DNA from: Clostridiales bacterium
Lineage (GTDB): Bacteria; Bacillota; Clostridia; Tissierellales; GPF-1
Direction: 5' to 3'
Length of the DNA stretch: 44,266 nucleotides
Assembly (NCBI GenBank): GCA_013619125.1
Contig: JABXKS010000101.1
Location: 1 to 44,266 of the forward strand
A program made the position numbers and the translations under genes. Below the pieces are notes generated by a model. That model saw only the letters and a list, made by a program, of their open reading frames with translations. It searched no databases and had not been told where the DNA came from. Positions within the stretch are counted from its first letter, which is position 1. Each line of letters starts with the position of its first letter. Shown piece after piece: positions 1-7,047 of the stretch.

Positions 1-1193
1 ATCAAATTAGCCAAAGATGCCTTAATCGGCATATGAAGAGCGTTTAGCGACCCATTCGCAATTAATAGGATGCCTTGGAATCCATACCCCAAGGGCACAA
101 TCCTCAAGTAGGTTACAATCACCTTTGAAACCGCATCACTTGAGGTAAATAGGCTCGCGATCGGCTTCGCGAGGAAAAATAAAACGGCATACATTCCCAC
201 ACCAAAAATCACAGCGAATTTTTCGCTGATCCAAAATCCTTTTCTAATCCGATCTATTTTTTTTGCACCAAAATTTTGACCAACAAAAACCGGTATAACT
301 GAAGACAAGGCCATAATAACAGCCATCGCAAAATACTCAACCCTTGTTGCCACACCAAATCCCGCAACCGCTTCCGTCCCAAGACCGGCGATTAATCCCG
401 TAATAATCCCTGCACCAAGGGGGATAATCATTTTCGCTATTGCGTTTGGCAATCCAATAAATAAAATCGACTTCCACGATCCAAACACCTCAATGAACCT
501 GAGGTTTCGTAAGGAAATCACTCGTTCTCGAAAACCCAATACATAGAGTGCGACGCTAAACGTAACCGTTCTCGACAATACGGTAGCAAGGGCCGCTCCC
601 GCTACACCCAGCGACGGAATAAATCCAAGACCAAAAATCAAGATGGGGTCCAAAATGATATTCATACCTGCTGCAATCATCATAATCATACTGGGCGTTT
701 TGGTGTCGCCAAGTGCTCTGATTGCGTTATTTCCAACCATCGGGATCACTACAAACGGAACACCTGCATACCAGATACGCATATATTGGGTAATATATGG
801 CATAACTTCCTTGTCGGCACCCAACAGTCCAAATAGCGGGTCAATGGTCAATTCGCCTATAATCAATGCACTCACAGCAATAAGAACCCCTAAAGACAAA
901 CTGTCTGTTGTCAAACGAACAACTCGATCGCGCTCCTTCATTCCCACCGCTTTTGATATCACCACCGATGCACCAATACCAATTCCAAGATTGATGCTAT
1001 TGAAGACAAGCACCACTGGAAAGGTAAATGCCAAAGCAGCCATTTGAATCGTTCCCAACTTCCCAACGAAATATGTATCTGCTAAATTAAAGGCTACCAG
1101 TCCGAGAATCCCAAAGATCATCGGTGTCGTTAATTCAAATAATACGCGACCAATCGGCCCTTCTACAATCATTTTGCTTTTATTGTTTTTCAA
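1..1193 (-). CDS. MATE family multidrug efflux transporter, C-terminus cut by window edge
   Basis: The reading frame stays open from the left edge to about 1193. It translates to a very hydrophobic protein with the MATE hallmarks: a first helix reading FNLADTYFVGKLG, then repeated transmembrane segments. MATE proteins export drugs and other cations across the cytoplasmic membrane using Na+ or H+ gradients. About 397 residues are visible of the usual 440-460, so the C-terminal end lies outside. An ATG at 1172 has no ribosome binding site. A TTG at 1193-1191 has GAGGG (1202-1206) 8 nt upstream and is preferred, adding MKNNKSK. It is paralogous in type to the MATE gene at 17317, but on the opposite strand. 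The substrate is not readable from sequence. Confidence 0.9.
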   Translation of the reverse strand, partial: MKNNKSKMIVEGPIGRVLFELTTPMIFGILGLVAFNLADTYFVGKLGTIQMAALAFTFPVVLVFNSINLGIGIGASVVISKAVGMKERDRVVRLTTDSLSLGVLIAVSALIIGELTIDPLFGLLGADKEVMPYITQYMRIWYAGVPFVVIPMVGNNAIRALGDTKTPSMIMMIAAGMNIILDPILIFGLGFIPSLGVAGAALATVLSRTVTFSVALYVLGFRERVISLRNLRFIEVFGSWKSILFIGLPNAIAKMIIPLGAGIITGLIAGLGTEAVAGFGVATRVEYFAMAVIMALSSVIPVFVGQNFGAKKIDRIRKGFWISEKFAVIFGVGMYAVLFFLAKPIASLFTSSDAVSKVIVTYLRIVPLGYGFQGILLIANGSLNALHMPIKASLANL

Positions 1194-1244
1194 AACCGAT
1201 TCCCTCTTTTCTAAAACGTCTACGGACAGGATGCTCTTTTATAA

Positions 1245-1270
1245 AAGAAGCCCTAAACTCAGGACTTCTT
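1245..1270 (-). terminator. Intrinsic terminator after the FNR-like oxidoreductase gene
   Basis: On the minus strand a 10-bp stem (one G-U pair) with a 6-nt loop is followed by a T-rich stretch (CTTCTTTTAT). It sits between the stop of the oxidoreductase gene at 1337 and the start of the MATE gene at 1193. It would separate the two transcripts. Confidence 0.6.
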
Positions 1271-1336
1271 CGTCTGCTATTCGACCTTCTTTTCCCCTTC
1301 ATTCGTTGTTCCAAAAGAACGTTTCATGGCATGTAT

Positions 1337-2041
1337 TCACCTTTTCCCGTATCCAAAAAACGGATCTTGAATAATTCGAGAACCTTGAATCCCTTGTTCC
1401 TTCAACAAAGTATGGTTGCTCTTATTCGCCCGATTAGAACCAGAGAGGTAGTAATAGGCATTGTTACCATACTTATTCGCGTGCACCATGATTTCTGTCG
1501 CAACCGCATCTCGATCATGGACAAAAGAAATTGAAATTTTCGGATTCGCTTCGCAAACGGCTTCCAACTCTTCCTGAAACAAATGCTTCTCTTTCGCTGC
1601 ATAAATGAGATGCACCTCCCGTGACCGGTTTTCCTTCAGGGATACCAGCAAAGCGCGAATTGGCGTAATGCCAATGCCATTGGCAATGCAAAGAATTGGT
1701 GAATTCTCGTCTTGGACGGTGAACCAACCAAATGGTCCTCTCAGTTTGATAAGATCTCCCGGCTCCATTGCCCGCAGACGCGCTTTAAACGGGGTTGGAT
1801 TTTCTGAAATCTTCGTTGCAATTTGAAGCACACCCTCTAGTGGTGTGGTCGTAATACTAAATGCCCGCCATTTTTTCCCCTCGATTCCTTTCAATCGAAA
1901 GATCCCATGCTCCCCGGGCCGCCAGGTCAATCCTATTGGGATGGTAAAAGTAAATACAAATTTATCTTCAATTGGATTTTCCTTATTGATTAATTGAATG
2001 GTCGATTTCTTCCGTATCCCCGCTAAATCGCTGAATTTCAT
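1337..2041 (-). CDS. FAD/NAD(P)-binding oxidoreductase, ferredoxin-NADP reductase-like
   Basis: A 234-residue single-chain flavoprotein reductase of the FNR superfamily. Residues 1-105 form the FAD-binding barrel; RAFSI (59-63) is the RxYS-type flavin motif, with F replacing the usual Y. The NAD(P)-binding half follows, with GIGITP at 122-127 and YLSGSNR near 198. There are no iron-sulfur or flavodoxin domains, so it should take electrons to or from a separate ferredoxin or flavodoxin. The start has an excellent site (GAGGTGG) just upstream. It lies 60 bp after the acetyltransferase fusion and may be cotranscribed with it. The redox partner cannot be told; the EFR1 ferredoxin at 33043 is far away. 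Confidence 0.88.
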   Translation of the reverse strand: MKFSDLAGIRKKSTIQLINKENPIEDKFVFTFTIPIGLTWRPGEHGIFRLKGIEGKKWRAFSITTTPLEGVLQIATKISENPTPFKARLRAMEPGDLIKLRGPFGWFTVQDENSPILCIANGIGITPIRALLVSLKENRSREVHLIYAAKEKHLFQEELEAVCEANPKISISFVHDRDAVATEIMVHANKYGNNAYYYLSGSNRANKSNHTLLKEQGIQGSRIIQDPFFGYGKR

Positions 2042-2100
2042 GATCCACCTCGCTTTCTTAACACATAGATACCGTATTGATCGAATATCTATCAGAAAGC

Positions 2101-3156
2101 TTAAACCATTGGAGTAAGATGCTTAAGGATTCGCGCAGGATTGCCACCGACAACCACATTCGACGGCACGTCCTTCGTTACCACCGACCCGGAAGCGATG
2201 ACTACATTATCGCCGATGGTTACCCCTGGATTGATGACCGCACGACCGCCGATCCACACGCTATCACCAATTGTTACCGGTTTGCCGTATTCCACCCAGG
2301 CATTCCGTTCAACCGCATCAATGGGATGGGTGGCCGCATAGATATGCACCCCTGGCGCCATAAAACAATGATCTCCGATACGAACTTCGCAAACATCCAG
2401 GATCACGCAATCAAAGTTCGCGTAGAAAAAATCTCCCACATGAATATTGGATCCATAATCGCATTTAAATCCCGGCTCGATATGAATATTCTCACCCGTT
2501 GTTCCGAACCACTCTTTAAAAATCGCAGCGCATTCTTTCTCTTCGATTGCGGCATCTAATTTTCGCGACAGCCGCCGTGACGTTAATCTCCCTGCTGTTA
2601 GATCAGGATCCAACGCATTGTAAAATTCCGCATCCAGCATCTTTTGTCGCTCGGTTTTCAACGACTTGGCCAAATCAAATTGCAACAGCATCACAAGGGT
2701 ATTGCCATCTTCCTTGATGGTGTGAAACCCAAAACGCTTATAGAGATGGTTGGCTGGATTCCTGCGATCAACACTCAGGGAAATTCCTGGCCAAAACTCG
2801 GTTGTTTCACAAATCATCTCTTTCATCAACAGAGTTCCTATTCCATTTCCCCTATACTCGGGCAGCACTGCAATACCCAGTTCGGGCACATCCTGATGGG
2901 TGAATCCGTATCCTGGCTTCTCTTGATCGAACCATTTCAACCAACATGCCCCCGCCGGCGTCCCGCCCTCCGTTTCCGCTATTAAACAGAGTTCCTCTTC
3001 TTTCCAATTCTCGATATATCTCTTCAACTCCGGCAACTGAATAATCGTTCGTTCCGGCTCTTCCCCATCATGGACATAAATGGCCTGGTAGAGCATTTCC
3101 TCCATAAAGACCTGATCCGCTTCCGTTCTTTTCCGTAACTTAACTTCCACACCCAT
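2101..3156 (-). CDS. Two-domain acetyltransferase: GNAT domain fused to maltose/galactoside O-acetyltransferase
   Basis: 351 residues carrying two acetyl-CoA enzymes in one chain. Residues 5-160 are a GNAT N-acetyltransferase with the acetyl-CoA loop [12 protein letters not shown] (100-111) and a C-terminal NHLYKRFGF segment. Residues about 169-349 are a left-handed beta-helix sugar O-acetyltransferase of the Maa/LacA type: helical lead [14 protein letters not shown], hexapeptide repeats ([23 protein letters not shown]), and the active-site His in ATHP (H277). Each half is close to full length for its family, so this is a true fusion. The ATG at 3156 is only 2 nt from GGGGG; a GTG two codons later has better spacing and may be the true start. 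The acceptor sugars or amines are unknown. Confidence 0.9.
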   Translation of the reverse strand: MGVEVKLRKRTEADQVFMEEMLYQAIYVHDGEEPERTIIQLPELKRYIENWKEEELCLIAETEGGTPAGACWLKWFDQEKPGYGFTHQDVPELGIAVLPEYRGNGIGTLLMKEMICETTEFWPGISLSVDRRNPANHLYKRFGFHTIKEDGNTLVMLLQFDLAKSLKTERQKMLDAEFYNALDPDLTAGRLTSRRLSRKLDAAIEEKECAAIFKEWFGTTGENIHIEPGFKCDYGSNIHVGDFFYANFDCVILDVCEVRIGDHCFMAPGVHIYAATHPIDAVERNAWVEYGKPVTIGDSVWIGGRAVINPGVTIGDNVVIASGSVVTKDVPSNVVVGGNPARILKHLTPMV

Positions 3157-3197
3157 CGCCCCCTTTTTCTTTCAGTCTACCATAATTTGCGCAAAAA

Positions 3198-3221
3198 AAA
3201 GGATGGGAAAACCCATCCTTT
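3198..3221 (-). terminator. Intrinsic terminator closing the lipoamide redox locus
   Basis: A perfect 10-bp stem (AAAGGATGGG / CCCATCCTTT) with a TTTT loop runs on the minus strand into a further run of T. The stop codon of the lipoate-ligase-like gene at 3220 lies inside the stem. Confidence 0.92.
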
Positions 3222-3474
3222 ACAAAGTAATTTCTTTTTCCAACCAAGCAACAAGCTCCTCACAAACCAGAGAATCCGAAATGGTTTCATTTACAATATG
3301 CGCCATGGTGCTACCTAATGCAACGACATCGCTCAACCGCTCTTGCAAAACAATGATTGGAATTACATCATTGCGGGAAGTCATGATTGTGCAAGCACGA
3401 ATGCGACCACCATAAACACGATATCGAATAGAAAAATTCCCCCACTCAAATTCATGCTCAAACTTCCGAATCAA
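3220..3474 (-). CDS. Stand-alone lipoate-protein ligase C-terminal (LplB-like) domain protein
   Basis: A small protein of about 84 residues resembling only the C-terminal accessory domain of lipoate-protein ligases: KFEHEFEWGNFSIRYRV, then GGRIRACTI, then a helical end finishing in ELVAWLEKEI. In bipartite archaeal and some bacterial ligases (LplA plus LplB) this domain is a separate chain needed to activate lipoate. The open frame runs back to an ATG at 3573, but that overlaps the dehydrogenase by 77 nt. I prefer the TTG at 3474-3472, which has AGG 7 nt upstream, leaves no overlap and begins just before the domain. It directly follows a gene encoding a lipoyl domain, so a role in lipoylating it is the obvious inference. 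No catalytic LplA is in the window. Confidence 0.68.
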   Translation of the reverse strand: MIRKFEHEFEWGNFSIRYRVYGGRIRACTIMTSRNDVIPIIVLQERLSDVVALGSTMAHIVNETISDSLVCEELVAWLEKEITL

Positions 3475-3496
3475 CTTTCGGCCTGCCAGGCGACGT

Positions 3497-5233
3497 CTAT
3501 CCAAAATGAATCGCACGCCCTTGTGAAGCCAAAATCGCTTCATGAATGGATTCTGCTGTCGTTGGATGCGCATAAATTACATGCTCAGCTTCTCCCAAAC
3601 TTTTTTGAGCGACAATCAAGTTCGTAACCGTTGCAACCATATCGGTTCCATGTACGCCGACAATGGTACCACCGATGATGATTTTACTTTCTTTTTCAGC
3701 AATGATTTTTACAAATCCGACAGGCTCGCCCATAGCCAGGGCTTTACCGTTTGCCGCCAATGGGAATTTACCAACCAAGACCTCCACTCCGTCTGCTTTC
3801 GCTTGCTTCTCGGTCATGCCGACATGTCCGACTTCCGGATTGGTAAAGATTGCGCTTGGTACGTGCTCATAATGCATCTCTTGCGTGCAGCCGTTAATAT
3901 GGTCAACCGCAACAATTCCTTGATCAGACGCAACATGGGCCAATTGCAACTTATTGGTCAAATCGCCAATGGCATAGATCTTCGGATTGCTTGTTTGCAT
4001 AAATCCGTCAACCTCAACGCCATTCTTGCGCTCGTTCAGTTCTACACCCAACTTAGCAAGATCCATAGCATCCACATTGGCCCGACGTCCAACCGCCATG
4101 GCTACCTTTTCACTCGTTAAGTATTTCATCTCTTCGCCGCGCTTCACAACAACCAATTTTTGGCCATCCAAAGTCGTCTGAATGGAACAAGCTGCATGAC
4201 CTTCGAATAGACGAATGCCCTTCTCGTCCGCTGACTCGCGGATCACATCAGCTGCATCTTCATCTAAGAGATTCAAAACTTGTGGTAAGAATTCTATAAC
4301 ATTCACTTCCGCGCCGAGTGCGCGATAGATAAAGGCAAACTCCATACCGATGACACCACCACCAATAATCGTTAAGGATTTTGGCACCTCGGTTAATGAT
4401 AAAAGTTCTTCACTTGTCAATAATTCCGGATCATCATGGCCTTCAATCGGCAAGTAGAAGCATGAAGAACCCATGGCAAGAATCAGATTGCCGAATGTAA
4501 TTTTAGCATCGAGTTTTTTCGTTTTCACACCAATGGTATCTTGATCGATAGAGAATGCTTTTCCTTCAATCACTTCAACCTGATTGGCTTCCATCAAATG
4601 TGCAATACCGCCAACCAACGTCGATACGACCTCATCTTTTCTTTCCATCACACGACTCATGTTGATATCAACGCTAGGCACAGTAAAACCGAATTCATCT
4701 GCCTCTTGAATCTTACCCAGAACCGCTACGCTGCTTGCCAAAGCTTTCGTTGGAATACATCCAACATTCAAGCAAGTGCCGCCCAGTTTGTTCTTCTCAA
4801 TTAGAATGACTGAAAGACCTGCTTGTGCCCCACGAATCGCTGCTACATATCCGCCTGGACCGCCGCCAACAATAACCAGATCCGCATGCATGTCCTTTTT
4901 AGCCGGCTTTGAAATACCGAAGCTATAACCCGTTGCAGCTGGTTTCTTTTTCGCTGATGCAGCCGCTGGCTTTGCAGCTTTATCCCCAGCGACTTTCTCA
5001 CCAGTTACTTCCCCAACTTTCTCATTCTTTTTAACAACTTGCCCTTCTTCAACATTCAAAGCATCAAGTGTGCCTTTGAAATCAGATAAGAACTCCATAT
5101 TTCCTTTTCCCGATTCGATCGTAAAAATCAAATCTCCAGGTTCAATGGCATCACCAGTTTTCTTTTGAATTCCCATAACCTTGCCCTTGGTTTCATGGCC
5201 CGGCAGTTTATTAATCATTAAATCATGCTTCAT
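3497..5233 (-). CDS. lpdA: Dihydrolipoyl dehydrogenase with N-terminal lipoyl domain
   Basis: 578 residues. Residues 1-78 are a lipoyl domain whose acceptor lysine is K43 in ESGKGN. An Ala/Lys/Pro linker runs from about 80 to 113. The rest is a full E3 flavoprotein with the FAD motif GGGPGG (123-128), the redox disulfide CLNVGC (154-159), an NAD-binding GGGVIGMEFA segment, the second FAD motif near YAIGDLT, and the catalytic dyad H556...E561 in HPTTAE. E3 reoxidises dihydrolipoamide with NAD+; having its own lipoyl arm lets it work without E2. Start supported by AGGAGG (5241-5246). No E1, E2 or glycine-cleavage genes adjoin. The neighbours are an AhpD-like protein and an LplB-like domain, pointing to a redox relay rather than a 2-oxoacid complex. 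Confidence 0.95.
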   Translation of the reverse strand: MKHDLMINKLPGHETKGKVMGIQKKTGDAIEPGDLIFTIESGKGNMEFLSDFKGTLDALNVEEGQVVKKNEKVGEVTGEKVAGDKAAKPAAASAKKKPAATGYSFGISKPAKKDMHADLVIVGGGPGGYVAAIRGAQAGLSVILIEKNKLGGTCLNVGCIPTKALASSVAVLGKIQEADEFGFTVPSVDINMSRVMERKDEVVSTLVGGIAHLMEANQVEVIEGKAFSIDQDTIGVKTKKLDAKITFGNLILAMGSSCFYLPIEGHDDPELLTSEELLSLTEVPKSLTIIGGGVIGMEFAFIYRALGAEVNVIEFLPQVLNLLDEDAADVIRESADEKGIRLFEGHAACSIQTTLDGQKLVVVKRGEEMKYLTSEKVAMAVGRRANVDAMDLAKLGVELNERKNGVEVDGFMQTSNPKIYAIGDLTNKLQLAHVASDQGIVAVDHINGCTQEMHYEHVPSAIFTNPEVGHVGMTEKQAKADGVEVLVGKFPLAANGKALAMGEPVGFVKIIAEKESKIIIGGTIVGVHGTDMVATVTNLIVAQKSLGEAEHVIYAHPTTAESIHEAILASQGRAIHFG

Positions 5234-5251
5234 CTCTTTCCTCCTATACGA

Positions 5252-5291
5252 AAAAAAAGCGGGGTCTCCCCTCTAAAGGGATTCCCCACTT
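5252..5291 (-). terminator. Terminator or attenuator between AhpD-like gene and lpdA
   Basis: On the minus strand a two-part GC-rich hairpin (GTGGGG/CCCCGC outer stem, TCCC/GGGA inner stem) is followed by eight T. It lies between the AhpD-like stop (5299) and the lpdA ribosome binding site, so it could set a lower level for the dehydrogenase than for the AhpD-like protein, or end the first transcript. No separate strong promoter for lpdA was seen in this short gap. Confidence 0.8.
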
Positions 5292-5298
5292 CAACCTC

Positions 5299-5652
5299 TT
5301 ACTCGAAGTCTCCTTCAAATTCATCAATACAAGCTTTCAATAAAGTTACAGTATAGGCCATAGATGGTCCACCACCGAAAGCTACTGAAACCATTGCTGC
5401 TTCTAGAATTTCTTCTTTGGAAGCGCCTGCCTCAAATGATTTGTAGCAATGATACACAATGCAATACTCACAACGATTGTAGCAACCGATTGCCACACTC
5501 ATCAATTCTTTTGTTTTGTAATCAAGCGCTTTTGGTTCATACGCCGCACCGAGCAATCCCATAAATGCTCCAACATGCTCCGGATTTGTTTCAGCCAATA
5601 CCCCTAGTCCACCAGTAAAACCTTCCAACATTTCTCGTACATTATAAGCCAT
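5299..5652 (-). CDS. AhpD-like carboxymuconolactone decarboxylase family protein
   Basis: 117 residues, a single CMD domain. It keeps the AhpD catalytic set at the right spacing: E49, then 12 residues on C61, C64 (C-E-Y-C), then H68. In mycobacterial AhpD the equivalent E, CxxC and H form a thiol-disulfide centre reduced by a lipoyl protein and Lpd, which then reduces peroxiredoxin AhpC. Here a lipoyl-bearing Lpd is the next gene downstream, which strengthens the redox reading over true carboxymuconolactone decarboxylation. No AhpC is in the window, so the final acceptor is unknown. A promoter with an operator-like inverted repeat lies upstream (5674-5720). The start is preceded by GGGAGGATTC. 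Confidence 0.9.
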   Translation of the reverse strand: MAYNVREMLEGFTGGLGVLAETNPEHVGAFMGLLGAAYEPKALDYKTKELMSVAIGCYNRCEYCIVYHCYKSFEAGASKEEILEAAMVSVAFGGGPSMAYTVTLLKACIDEFEGDFE

Positions 5653-5673
5653 TTGAATCCTCCCAAAATTTTA

Positions 5674-5720
5674 TTTGCTATGCTGATGTTAAGTATAGCA
5701 AAGAATTCGTTAAATTTCAA
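5674..5720 (-). promoter_or_regulatory. Sigma-A promoter with MarR-type operator for the AhpD-like/Lpd locus
   Basis: On the minus strand TTGAAA (5720-5715), a 17-bp spacer and TATACT (5697-5692) form a near-consensus promoter. A perfect 8-bp inverted repeat, TTTGCTAT (5702-5695) and ATAGCAAA (5681-5674) with 13 bp between, covers the -10 box and start point. That placement fits repression. The MarR gene ending at 5747 is the natural candidate to bind it. Confidence 0.8.
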
Positions 5721-5740
5721 ACAATTTCTATAAAAAAAAA

Positions 5741-5759
5741 GAATGCTTATTTTGCATTC
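5741..5759 (-). terminator. Intrinsic terminator of the MarR gene
   Basis: A 6-bp stem GAATGC/GCATTC with a 7-nt loop is followed on the minus strand by nine T. It overlaps the MarR stop codon at 5747. Confidence 0.8.
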
Positions 5760-6163
5760 CTTTCCATTGTATTATTCGTCATCTTCTCTAATACACGTTC
5801 AAATGTTTCTTTTTCCTCATCCGTGATTCCCGCCATCAAATCATCATTAAACTCAACACCGACATGAAGTAGACTCGTAATCAAAAGATCCCCCTCTTCT
5901 GTTAATTGAATCAAGGTAACTCGTCGATCGGTTTGACTTGGAATTCGATCGACCAAACCATCCCGTTGCAAACGATCGATTAATCGTCCTGCACTGGAAT
6001 CCGATATGGTCATCAAATTCGACAGCTCTCGCTGCGAAATCGATTGATGGGTTTTCATATAGTACAGAGCAATCCATTGAATCCGTGTAATCCCACTTCC
6101 TTGTAGCCTTTGACCAAAGGCTTCGGTGATGCGTTTCATGGCACCATCCGTTATGTAACTCAC
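5747..6163 (-). CDS. MarR family transcriptional regulator with an in-frame TGA just before its apparent start
   Basis: 138 residues with a winged helix (ISQRELSNLMTISDSSAGRLIDRLQRDGLV, followed by DRRVTLIQLTEEG). MarR proteins are dimeric repressors, often sensing oxidants or phenolics. The apparent GTG start at 6163 has a poor binding site and lies directly after TGA (6166-6164). In the same frame a GTG at 6187 has GAGG 9 nt upstream and would encode VIFQLDH before the TGA. So the gene either starts by reinitiation after a 7-codon leader, carries a nonsense mutation, or reads the TGA. It is the last gene of the run from 9851, and probably controls the promoter at 5674-5720. Confidence 0.88.
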   Translation of the reverse strand: MSYITDGAMKRITEAFGQRLQGSGITRIQWIALYYMKTHQSISQRELSNLMTISDSSAGRLIDRLQRDGLVDRIPSQTDRRVTLIQLTEEGDLLITSLLHVGVEFNDDLMAGITDEEKETFERVLEKMTNNTMERNAK

Positions 6164-6232
6164 TCAGTGATCCAATTGAAATATCACTAGCGCTCACCTC
6201 TTTTCCACAATTTCTCCTTATTATAACACAGG

Positions 6233-6997
6233 TCAGGTTCTTTTCCGCACTTCAAAAGATTGCAAAGTTGTTAACTCTCCCTTTGCCTCCAACCTGCCCT
6301 TTCGGATCAATCTGCGCAGACGATAATTCAAAAAGGTATCGCTGACAATTTGATTGGTTGTTCCCATCACCATTCCAACGACTCGCGCCGCAGACTGATA
6401 AACCGAACTAGATGCATCAATCAATTGCTGATCATAATAGGTTTCCTCAACTGATCGAATACGTTTGTTGTCCCATATTCGCACCACCGACTGACTCAAC
6501 AGCAAGACTTCCCACGATTTACGGAATTGTTCTTGCCTTTCCTTGGAGATTGGCCGAATCGCCTTTAATGCTTCCAACAATTCTTGCGGTGTGCACGCTC
6601 CTGTTGCATCCGTTAAGACTTCCACTTCCCAGAGTTCATGGCCCGCTAATCGACTCACCAAATACCGCAAAGTAACTTGCTCCGAAACAATACCGCTATG
6701 CCAAATAACAATACGATCTCGAGGATCGAAGGTAAGTATCTTGCCATAGGCTTCTTCCAATGACGGGGAAAGCCAGTCTTTTATCTCTTCGCCAAATTCT
6801 GTGCCTGCCGTAATTCGTGAAAACCATGCAAACCGCTCATCGGTTCCTTCCATCAATCGATCAATTCTCCCAATCGATAAATCATCCCGAAAATTTCGGA
6901 CTTCCCCAAGAGTGGCATTCTGTTGATCCAACTGAAAGGCAGCACAAAGACTGCCTGCAGCGACATCTCCAACTACGACATGTTTCCATCTGCTCAT
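6233..6997 (-). CDS. DUF1835/DUF3658 domain protein of unknown function
   Basis: 254 residues. The N-terminus HVVVGDVAAGSL (6-17) and the later segment DRIVIWHSGIVSEQVTLRYL match the DUF1835 layout. The C-terminal third (LRRLIRKGRLEAKGELTTLQSFEVRKR) has the helix-turn form typical of DUF3658. No catalytic residues are assigned for this family and no signal peptide is present, so it should be cytoplasmic. It lies 50 bp after the alpha/beta hydrolase and 45 bp before the upstream start candidate of the MarR gene, all on one strand, so it is probably part of the 9851-5747 operon. Function is not assigned. Confidence 0.82.
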   Translation of the reverse strand: MSRWKHVVVGDVAAGSLCAAFQLDQQNATLGEVRNFRDDLSIGRIDRLMEGTDERFAWFSRITAGTEFGEEIKDWLSPSLEEAYGKILTFDPRDRIVIWHSGIVSEQVTLRYLVSRLAGHELWEVEVLTDATGACTPQELLEALKAIRPISKERQEQFRKSWEVLLLSQSVVRIWDNKRIRSVEETYYDQQLIDASSSVYQSAARVVGMVMGTTNQIVSDTFLNYRLRRLIRKGRLEAKGELTTLQSFEVRKRT

Positions 6998-7047
6998 TTT
7001 CTACCTCCACACTCGTTCTCGGTAACGATAAATACGACGTTAATGAT

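Noticed and set aside
3542-4120. A 192-codon open frame on the plus strand
   Set aside because: It is opposite lpdA, with no ribosome binding site or family features.
6163-6187. Selenocysteine at the TGA before the MarR start
   Set aside because: No convincing SECIS stem was seen just downstream; only a weak 4-bp GATG/CATC pairing. Not claimed.
5853-6197. An alternative frame starting MSASDISIGSL near the MarR start
   Set aside because: The frame leaves the MarR domain at once; kept only as a possible frameshift remnant in the MarR finding.
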